A stretch of 64,000 nucleotides of DNA from Bacteroidota bacterium (lineage in GTDB: Bacteria > Bacteroidota > Bacteroidia > Chitinophagales > Chitinophagaceae): positions 1 to 64,000 of the forward strand of contig JAFDXN010000033.1 in NCBI GenBank assembly GCA_018267915.1, read 5' to 3'. Position 1 is the first letter of the stretch; every line of letters starts with the position of its first letter. Both the position numbers and the translations under genes were made by a program. Shown here one piece after another: positions 57,893 to 64,000 of this stretch. The notes beneath the pieces are model-generated. The model made no database searches and was not told the origin of the DNA. It saw nothing but the letters and a program-made list of their open reading frames with translations.

Positions 57893-59725
57893 TCAGGCAT
57901 CCGGCGATGTTGCATCTCCTTCGTTGGCATGGAAGTACGCCCAAACGATACGCGCTTTTGATATTCCGATGGCCTTGGTCAGCTCCCGCTCCGTGAGTGT
58001 GCGGATGTTTTTTACGGACCGGAAGGTGGTCAGCAGTTCATTGGCTGTTTTTTGCCCGATACCCGGAATAGATTCCAGTTCATTTTTGAAAGTTCCTTTG
58101 CTACGGGTTTGCCTGTGGAAGGTGATACCGAAACGGTGGACTTCGTCACGAATGCGCCGTATTAAAAGGTGGGCAGGACTGTCGTAGGGTAATTGAATAG
58201 GTTCGCTATCGCCGGGAAAGAATATGGACTCTTCCCGCTTCGCCAAACCAATTACTGTCATCCTGCCAATCAGGCCCAGCCTTTCGATGCTAGCCATTGC
58301 AGCCCCTAGCTGACCTTTGCCGCCATCTATGATCACCAGTTGCGGAAAAGGAGCTTCTTCCTCCAGCAAGCGCTTATAGCGCCGGTAAACGATCTCCGCC
58401 ATGGAGGCAAAGTCGTCAATACCTTCCACTGTTTTTATATGGAAATGCCGGTAATCTTTTTTCGAAGGTTCTCCATGTTTGAAACAAACCATTGCAGCCA
58501 CCGGATAGGCGCCCTGGAAATTGGAGTTATCGAAGCATTCAATGTGAACGGGCAGGTCGGTCAGTTGTAACGAGGTCTGCAACTCCTCGAGCACCTGCTC
58601 GTTTTTTTCTTTTGAATCTTTACCCAGCAACAGAGTATCGCGCCGGCGAACATCATCGCGAAACACTTCTGCGTTCTTGATGCTAAGGTCGAGGAGCTTT
58701 TTTTTATCACCCGCTTTCGGCACCGTGACCTGCACATCCGGGTCAGCCACCTCTATTACGAAAGGCACGATCGCCTCTTTTGCATTGCTACGGAAGGTGT
58801 CGCGCATCCTGTCAAGTGCCAGCGCCAGTATTTCATCATCCTGCTCCTCCAGTTTTTTCTCCACCTGCAATGTTTTCGCATAGATAATGCTGCCATTGCT
58901 GATCATCATGTAGTTTACAAATGCCTGCTTTTCGTCGCTGAGGATACTTGCCACATCGACATTGTCGAGCCGCGGATTTACAACTGCTGATTTAGCCTGG
59001 TAGTATTGAAGTGACTCGATCTTTTGACGCATCACTTCCGCCTTCTCAAATTTCATATCGGCAGCAAAAGAGTTCATCTCACTCTTCAGGTATTTGATCA
59101 CCTCTCCGGTATTACCTTTTAGCACATGCCGAACCTGCTGCAGGTTTTGCGCGTAATCTTCTTCCGTTTGCAGGCCCTCGCAGGGGCCTTTACAATTTCC
59201 AAGATGATACTCAAGGCAAACCTTAAACTTTCCCTTCGCAATATTTTGCCTGCTTAGATTAAGGCTGCATGTACGCAAAGGGATATTTTGTTTCACAAGG
59301 CCCAGCAACTCCCGAACCCTGACCACGCTGGTAAATGGCCCGAGGTACTCTGAACCATCACGAATAATGTTGCGCGTGAGGAAAACCCGGGGAAAGGGTT
59401 CCTTCTTGATAACGATATATGGATAGGTCTTATCGTCTTTAAGTTCAATATTGAAACGGGGTTGATAATGCTTGATAAGAGAGTTCTCAAGCAGGAAGGC
59501 GTCATGTTCGTTCCCCGTGACCGTGTAGTCGATATGGTGAATAAGCGTAACCAAACGGCGGGTTTTATAATTGTCGACTGTTTTATTGAAATAAGAGCTT
59601 ACTCTTTTGCGCAGATCCTTTGCCTTGCCAACGTACAGCAACTCGTTTTCGACGCTATAATATTTATAACAACCCGGCTGGTGCGGAATAGATGATATAA
59701 CCTCACTAAATTCTTCTCTCGTCAT
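57893..59725 (-). CDS. uvrC: Excinuclease ABC subunit C
   Basis: 610 residues from ATG 59725. This start gives the usual UvrC opening (QPGCYKYYSVENELLYVGKA, the GIY-YIG domain). An earlier in-frame ATG would run into the upstream gene. A UVR helix pair lies near 205-235 (EKAEVMRQKIESLQ). The RNase H-like endonuclease domain contains HIECFDNSNFQGAYPVAAMV and VIIDGGKGQLGAA. The helix-hairpin-helix end has ELESIPGIGQKTANELLTTF. It makes both incisions in nucleotide excision repair. Confidence 0.95.
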   Translation of the reverse strand: MTREEFSEVISSIPHQPGCYKYYSVENELLYVGKAKDLRKRVSSYFNKTVDNYKTRRLVTLIHHIDYTVTGNEHDAFLLENSLIKHYQPRFNIELKDDKTYPYIVIKKEPFPRVFLTRNIIRDGSEYLGPFTSVVRVRELLGLVKQNIPLRTCSLNLSRQNIAKGKFKVCLEYHLGNCKGPCEGLQTEEDYAQNLQQVRHVLKGNTGEVIKYLKSEMNSFAADMKFEKAEVMRQKIESLQYYQAKSAVVNPRLDNVDVASILSDEKQAFVNYMMISNGSIIYAKTLQVEKKLEEQDDEILALALDRMRDTFRSNAKEAIVPFVIEVADPDVQVTVPKAGDKKKLLDLSIKNAEVFRDDVRRRDTLLLGKDSKEKNEQVLEELQTSLQLTDLPVHIECFDNSNFQGAYPVAAMVCFKHGEPSKKDYRHFHIKTVEGIDDFASMAEIVYRRYKRLLEEEAPFPQLVIIDGGKGQLGAAMASIERLGLIGRMTVIGLAKREESIFFPGDSEPIQLPYDSPAHLLIRRIRDEVHRFGITFHRQTRSKGTFKNELESIPGIGQKTANELLTTFRSVKNIRTLTERELTKAIGISKARIVWAYFHANEGDATSPDA

Positions 59726-59741
59726 CGATATCCTGAAAAGC

Positions 59742-60323
59742 TTATAAAAAGAAATACTCCACGCGCGAAGCGTTCTTATCGCCTGTCGCAAGGGCGTCAA
59801 ATTCCTGTATCTGTATCACCCTGAGCGGCGAATAATATAATTTCTGTACAATGTCTTTGGTCCCTGTCTTACGCTCAGTCTCTATATAAATCGACCGTAT
59901 CTTATTATTCTCCTGCATGGCAGATATCTGCAGCTTACGCGTAAAAAGCGTATCGTCTATTGCTTCATAATAAAAGTTGCGCGTGTCAGTGCTTTCATCG
60001 AGAAACATGTCAAAGCGGTAATGGCCCAGGTACTCAGGATTTCCAATATCCGTGGCGCAGAACTTATTAAGTATATCTCCCCATTCAAGGTTGTAGGCAT
60101 TCTTCAGCAGACTGTCTGCCTTTCCTTGGCGCGTCGTTACCTTTATTATTCCAAAGGGCTGTCCCAGGTAGGTGTTCCACTGGTCTTTAATATACTGCTT
60201 GATAGAAAAATAGGTGCCCTTTTCTCCGGCATTAATAGCAGGCGCCGGTTTGGGCCTGGGTTTGCAGGTGGCAAAAAGTAGCACAGCCGTCAAGGGCAGT
60301 ACAACTGTTCTCAAATACGTCAT
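59742..60323 (-). CDS. Lipoprotein of unknown function next to uvrC
   Basis: 193 residues. The lipobox is FATC (Cys 20) followed by a Pro/Lys stretch (KPRPKPAP). The rest is a mixed alpha/beta domain (YFSIKQYIKDQWNTYLGQPF, then YEAIDDTLFTRKLQISAMQE). No family is recognised. It is followed by uvrC after 16 bp and may be in its operon. Confidence 0.6.
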   Translation of the reverse strand: MTYLRTVVLPLTAVLLFATCKPRPKPAPAINAGEKGTYFSIKQYIKDQWNTYLGQPFGIIKVTTRQGKADSLLKNAYNLEWGDILNKFCATDIGNPEYLGHYRFDMFLDESTDTRNFYYEAIDDTLFTRKLQISAMQENNKIRSIYIETERKTGTKDIVQKLYYSPLRVIQIQEFDALATGDKNASRVEYFFL

Positions 60324-60376
60324 ACGATTTTCTTAGCCTATAAAATTAGGAAAGATGCGCTAATAGGGGAAATTCT

Positions 60377-60958
60377 TTAGTTTAATTGCGGATTCAACGG
60401 AAGATTGGCGAGGTATGAATACTCTTTTCCAAGCGACCGGATGGCCTCCTTCCATACTTCTTCGGCCGACGTATCAAAAAGTAATTGAGGTGAAAGATTA
60501 GTGACGATCCACGAGCCCTCTTCTATCTCTTTCTCCAACTGCCCCGGTGACCAGCCCGAATAACCTACGAATAGCTTTAGTTCAGACGGCCCATAACTGC
60601 CGGTTACAATGACGTCCTGCAAAGCCTCATATGACCCGCCCCAGTAAATGCCCGGGGATATCGCATTGCCACCAAGGTCCAAAGGCAGTTTGTGCAACAT
60701 ATGCAAGGTGTCCATTTGTACTGGTCCTCCCTGGTATATATTTAAGTTTGAAGAGTTAAGTTCAGGTAGCAGATCGCCCAATGTAAGTTCCGTAGCCCTG
60801 TTAACCACAAAACCCACGGTGCCTTCTTCGCCATGCTCACACAATAAGACCACGGAACGGGCAAAATTAGGGTCGGCAAGGAAGGGCTCAGCGATGAGCA
60901 ACCTGCCCACAGCGGGTAGCAGATCGTTTTGAGGCCTTTTGAGATTCAGGAAATCCAT
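60377..60958 (-). CDS. yqgE: YqgE/AlgH family protein
   Basis: 193 residues from ATG 60958, which gives a normal YqgE length; an earlier in-frame start would add 19 hydrophobic residues. GRLLIAEPFLADPNFARSVV, HGEEGTVGFVVNRATELTLG and YQGGPVQMDTLHMLH are the family marks. GPSELKLFVGYSGWSPGQLE follows near 135. The cytoplasmic role is unknown. It stands alone. Confidence 0.93.
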   Translation of the reverse strand: MDFLNLKRPQNDLLPAVGRLLIAEPFLADPNFARSVVLLCEHGEEGTVGFVVNRATELTLGDLLPELNSSNLNIYQGGPVQMDTLHMLHKLPLDLGGNAISPGIYWGGSYEALQDVIVTGSYGPSELKLFVGYSGWSPGQLEKEIEEGSWIVTNLSPQLLFDTSAEEVWKEAIRSLGKEYSYLANLPLNPQLN

Positions 60959-61131
60959 TGCTAATAAATTTAGTTGTTTCCACCCTATCGTCAAAAAAAG
61001 CATACCCGAAGCCAAAAACCTTTGATTTATTTTAACATAGCCAGTATATAAGGCAACTGAATAAGCGTATTAAGGGCTGATATACAAAATGCTTTACTTT
61101 TACGGCTGTTTAGCTATTTTAAGCTTTGGCA

Positions 61132-61851
61132 ATGCTGTTTTATTACAATCTGCTTCTTTTTCTGCTCACTTTAGTCGGGGGATGTCTGCCGCTAATGACC
61201 GCTAAGGCAAAAAATATAAATAGCAGCTACCTGCTCGCATTTTCGGGATCCTTTTTGTTAAGCATCACATTTCTGCATCTGCTGCCCGAGTCGTTTAACA
61301 ACCTCTCGGGGAAGGCAGGCTACCTGCTCCTTGCAGGCTTTTTTGTACAATTGCTTATACAGCGCTTTACCCATGGAGCGGAGCATGGGCACACTCACCT
61401 CGACGAACATCACATACCTCTTGTATCAATTCTGGCAGGCCTTTCGCTTCATGCTCTTCTCGAGGGATTACCTCTTGGTTTCACTTACAGCGATCGCGCT
61501 GCCACACCCTCGCTGTACCTGGCAATAGCCGCCCATAAGGTGCCAGAAGCCATGCTTGTAAGCAATCTTGTATTGCATTTGCGTGGAAAGCACAAAGCCG
61601 GCATTGTCGTGCTTATCTTCGCGCTTATAACTCCCGCAGCCTCGTTCCTGACGTCTTTTTTGGGTGGCACCGGCCAACAGGCGCACAACGTCATCGCTCT
61701 GCTACTTCCTCTCGTTGCAGGTTCGTTTATTCATATTGCCACCACGATCTTCTTCGAAAGCGGAACAAAATTGCATGCGATGAACGGCAGGAAAATAATC
61801 GCCATTCTCACAGGGGTCTGCCTGGGTTTGCTGAGCTTACTGTTCGAATAA
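61132..61851 (+). CDS. ZIP-family metal transporter
   Basis: 239 residues with eight hydrophobic segments. THGAEHGHTHLDEHHIP near residue 80 is a His-rich loop. HLLPESFNN, LSLHALLEGLPLGFTYSD and AIAAHKVPEAMLVSNLVLHL are the metal-binding helix motifs of ZIP proteins. It imports zinc or another divalent metal. The ATG 61132 is preferred over an upstream TTG. No neighbour suggests which metal. Confidence 0.88.
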   Translation: MLFYYNLLLFLLTLVGGCLPLMTAKAKNINSSYLLAFSGSFLLSITFLHLLPESFNNLSGKAGYLLLAGFFVQLLIQRFTHGAEHGHTHLDEHHIPLVSILAGLSLHALLEGLPLGFTYSDRAATPSLYLAIAAHKVPEAMLVSNLVLHLRGKHKAGIVVLIFALITPAASFLTSFLGGTGQQAHNVIALLLPLVAGSFIHIATTIFFESGTKLHAMNGRKIIAILTGVCLGLLSLLFE

Positions 61852-61852
61852 G

Positions 61853-61860
61853 TATCTTTA
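61853..61860 (+). promoter_or_regulatory. -7-like box TATCTTTA
   Basis: One mismatch to TAnnTTTG, 4 bp before ATG 61865, overlapping the end of the ZIP gene. Confidence 0.4.
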
Positions 61861-61864
61861 CCAC

Positions 61865-62743
61865 ATGAAAAAAATTTTCAGGCTTCTGCTGCCACTATTT
61901 TTATTCCTGGCGGGCAGCGATGCTCCTAAGGCCCACACCAAAACCGCAAGCAACAAATCGCTACTGTGGAGCATCAGCGGAAAGCACATGAAAAAGCCTT
62001 CCTTTTTATTCGGCACTATACACATTATTTGCCCCCAGGACTATATATGGACGCCAAGAATGAAGGAATCGCTGAAAAAAAGCCAGGAAGTGTGTTTTGA
62101 AATGGATATGGACGATCCCTCGGTACTGATGAAAGTAGCCACAGGGCTTATGGACAATAGCGGCAAAACACTGGAGGACTATTTCACGCCGGAACAATAT
62201 AAAAAAGTAGAAGCCTTTGTCAGGGACAGCCTTGGCATGAACATTTCACTGTTCCGAAACATGAAGCCTGCGGCGCTGGAAAGTATGATAACAGGTAAAA
62301 ACGTAGCCTGTGAAAATCCTGTTTCCTACGAGGATAAAATAATGGAACAGGCTAAAGCCGATAAAAAAGAGATACTGGGCCTGGAGCAGCCCGAGGAGCA
62401 AATTGAGCTGTTTGACAACCTGCCTACTGATTCAGTGGTGAAGGAGATCATGGAGATCATAAATGGTAAAAGCAACGACGACAGAGAATATAAAAAGCTG
62501 ATAAACGCCTACAAAAAACAAGACCTGCCCGCACTATACGACTTGATGCGATCGTCTGGAGAGTCCCCCATCGACCTTGCGGGTTTTCTCGACGACAGGA
62601 ACCAGCGCTGGATAGAGCGTATGGTGGAAAAAATGGATCAAAAATCAGTGTTTTTTGCCGTAGGCGCAGGGCACCTCTGGGGTGAGAACGGGGTGATCAA
62701 TTTATTAAGAAAAGAAGGGTACACGGTGGTACCATTAAAGTAA
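61865..62743 (+). CDS. TraB/GumN-family secreted protein
   Basis: 292 residues. A signal peptide (MKKIFRLLLPLFLFLAGSDA) is followed by LLWSISGKHMKKPSFLFGTI plus HIICPQDYIW, the conserved start of the TraB/GumN domain with a possible metal-binding GTxH. KSVFFAVGAGHLWGENGVINL near residue 265 is the second family motif. A metalloprotease-like role has been suggested for the family but is not proven for most. It is convergent with the response-regulator gene. Confidence 0.85.
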   Translation: MKKIFRLLLPLFLFLAGSDAPKAHTKTASNKSLLWSISGKHMKKPSFLFGTIHIICPQDYIWTPRMKESLKKSQEVCFEMDMDDPSVLMKVATGLMDNSGKTLEDYFTPEQYKKVEAFVRDSLGMNISLFRNMKPAALESMITGKNVACENPVSYEDKIMEQAKADKKEILGLEQPEEQIELFDNLPTDSVVKEIMEIINGKSNDDREYKKLINAYKKQDLPALYDLMRSSGESPIDLAGFLDDRNQRWIERMVEKMDQKSVFFAVGAGHLWGENGVINLLRKEGYTVVPLK

Positions 62744-62748
62744 ACTGC

Positions 62749-63150
62749 CTATATGCTCTGTAATATTTCGCCAAGGGCCTCAGTGGTAAGCGGCTTGTTA
62801 AGAAACTGCTTGATGGAACCGTAATTCTTCACCCTGTTCAGATCATTTTCATTTATCGATGACGAGAGCATGTAAACGTTGTAGCCAGCTTTTGTCGCAT
62901 CGGGTAGCTTTTCAAACGCCTCCATAAAGTCGAACCCGTTCATCACCGGCATCTGTATATCGAGCAATACCGTAGTTTTATCGTCTGCCGGCGGCGCAAT
63001 GGCTGTACTGATATGCTCCAGCGCCTGTGGAGCGCTTGTAAACGCATGTATCTCCCCTGCCCTTCCCGAATTGCGAATGATCTTGTCTGCAATAAAACAA
63101 TCGAGCTTGCTGTCGTCTATTATTATGAAATTGAGTTTCTGAGGCGCCAT
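62749..63150 (-). CDS. Single-domain response regulator
   Basis: 133 residues, only a REC domain. The acidic pocket is IIDDSKLD, the phospho-Asp is in TVLLDIQMPVMNGFDFMEAF near residue 68, MLSSSINEND gives the switch Ser, and KPLTTEAL the conserved Lys. It receives phosphate from the kinase gene directly upstream (five bases between) and has no output domain. Confidence 0.88.
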   Translation of the reverse strand: MAPQKLNFIIIDDSKLDCFIADKIIRNSGRAGEIHAFTSAPQALEHISTAIAPPADDKTTVLLDIQMPVMNGFDFMEAFEKLPDATKAGYNVYMLSSSINENDLNRVKNYGSIKQFLNKPLTTEALGEILQSI

Positions 63151-63155
63151 GGTGA

Positions 63156-64000
63156 TTATTTGCTTGGAATGACAACTTTAAAGGTACTACCGTCGTTGAG
63201 CCTGGTATCAACCGTGATCTCACCACCCAGCTTGCCTATTGCATCTTTTACATTATACAAGCCGAAGCCTGAGCCCATCTCTTCAGATGTTGCCCTATAG
63301 AACATGTTGAATATCTTATTGACATTCGCCTCGTCAATACCTATGCCGTTATCCTGCACAGTAATGACGGACTTACCATTACTTACACTAATGTCGAGTT
63401 TTACAAACTTATCTTCAACACCCTTGCGCTGATACTTAAAAGCATTTGATAAGAGGTTGTTGAGGATGATCCGGAGCGACATTTCGTCGGAACGAAAGTT
63501 CTCCTGCTGATCAACATGTACATCAAATGCCGTCCTGTTGGTTTTACCTGTAACGTTGTATATATCCTGCAGGTCTTTAACGAGGTCATCAAACCTGACG
63601 TCGGATATCTTCATCTGTCCGCGGTTAAGGTTATAGTAGTCGTGTATGCTTTGGATGAAGTTGTCCAGCTTTTGCACGGACTTGTCCATCATGCTCAATA
63701 TTTCTCTTATGTCGGCCACATCCTCTATCCCGCGTGCTATATCGATAGCACCCAATATACTAAGCAGCGGGCCGCGCATATCGTGTGTTACGCTGTACGC
63801 AAATTTATCAAGCTCATCGTATGCCTTCTGAAGCTCTTCGTTTTTTATCGCGAGCATCGATGTCGTCAGATAATACTGGTTGGCCTGGTCGATAGCGGTC
63901 TTAATATCCGTATCCGTCCAGGGCTTTTTAATATAGCGATAAATATTGCCGAGGTTGATGGCATCGATCACCGACTCGATATCCGTGTAGCCGGTGATCA
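63156..64000 (-). CDS. REC-histidine kinase hybrid (5' end outside window)
   Basis: 281 residues visible; the frame continues past the right edge, where it reads ITGYTDIESVIDAIN, the end of a REC domain. YRYIKKPWTDTDIK holds the conserved Lys of that REC. A short helical linker leads to HisKA with FAYSVTHDMRGPLLSILGAI (phospho-His). HATPase motifs NNLLSNAFKYQRKG, VQDNGIGIDEANV and GSGFGLYNV follow. It probably phosphorylates the small response regulator downstream. The real start is not in the window. Confidence 0.88.
   Translation of the reverse strand, partial: ITGYTDIESVIDAINLGNIYRYIKKPWTDTDIKTAIDQANQYYLTTSMLAIKNEELQKAYDELDKFAYSVTHDMRGPLLSILGAIDIARGIEDVADIREILSMMDKSVQKLDNFIQSIHDYYNLNRGQMKISDVRFDDLVKDLQDIYNVTGKTNRTAFDVHVDQQENFRSDEMSLRIILNNLLSNAFKYQRKGVEDKFVKLDISVSNGKSVITVQDNGIGIDEANVNKIFNMFYRATSEEMGSGFGLYNVKDAIGKLGGEITVDTRLNDGSTFKVVIPSK

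Overview
The window looks like the chromosome of a Bacteroidota member, probably a Chitinophagaceae-type bacterium. The evidence is: promoter-like TAnnTTTG boxes in front of many genes; a C-terminally extended ribosomal protein S16; a cbb3 oxidase with CcoN and CcoO fused and a one-haem CcoP; a lipoprotein-type (clade II) NosZ; REC-CRP fusion regulators; DUF983 and MtaB proteins; and many secreted proteins or lipoproteins with short MKK-type signals. The genus cannot be fixed from this sequence alone.

Layout. 1-2239: secreted RCC1-repeat protein cut by the left edge. 2535-6043: two polyprenol/membrane glycosyltransferases and a divergent methyltransferase. 6219-8236: rpsP and ffh. 8370-9524: a strikingly AT-rich two-gene cassette with a HEPN protein, followed by a cluster of four short palindromes. 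9724-12315: two unknown genes and a 0.9-kb gene-free mosaic of palindromic repeats. 12316-13428: a terminase-small-subunit-like protein with a 108-bp in-frame tandem repeat. 13471-26945: mostly housekeeping and unknown genes (YpfJ-type peptidase, LCM-type methyltransferase, DUF4056, alpha/beta hydrolase, SPFH/flotillin, purM, mtaB).

26991-42425 is the centre of interest. A tRNA-Lys(CTT) gene carries at its 3' end a 19-bp sequence (27047-27065) that recurs exactly at 42407-42425, together with a related terminator, but without the rest of a tRNA. The 15.4 kb between them reads as a genomic island for N-oxide respiration and nitric oxide defence. It holds a fasciclin-domain lipoprotein, proline dehydrogenase, norC-norB, hemerythrin, an Rrf2 regulator, a polytopic haem-copper/NnrS-like protein, a RIC iron-sulfur repair protein, nosY-F-D-L-orf-nosZ with a cytochrome c lipoprotein, an outer-membrane barrel and a Cys-rich small protein. 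No integrase is left.

43298-52807 is the resident cbb3 oxidase locus (ccoS-NO-Q-P-G-fixH-TauE and ccoI with a Cys/His-rich partner). 53017-55630 holds a coiled-coil protein and a histidine kinase/REC-CRP regulator pair. 55844-64000 is ordinary chromosome (accC, DUF983, uvrC, yqgE, a ZIP transporter, a TraB/GumN protein and a two-component pair cut by the right edge).

Two operator-like palindromes tie the respiratory genes together. Motif A (KATGA-N6-TCATM, CRP/FNR-like) occurs seven times, upstream of both island and cbb3 genes. Motif B (WAARGAYA-N4-TGTCYTTW) occurs six times and was seen only inside the island. In two promoters A and B lie side by side with the same 1-bp gap. A reasonable model is that the REC-CRP protein (low oxygen or redox) acts at A and the island's Rrf2 protein (nitric oxide) acts at B. 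The motifs are seen in the sequence; the assignment of proteins to them is inference.
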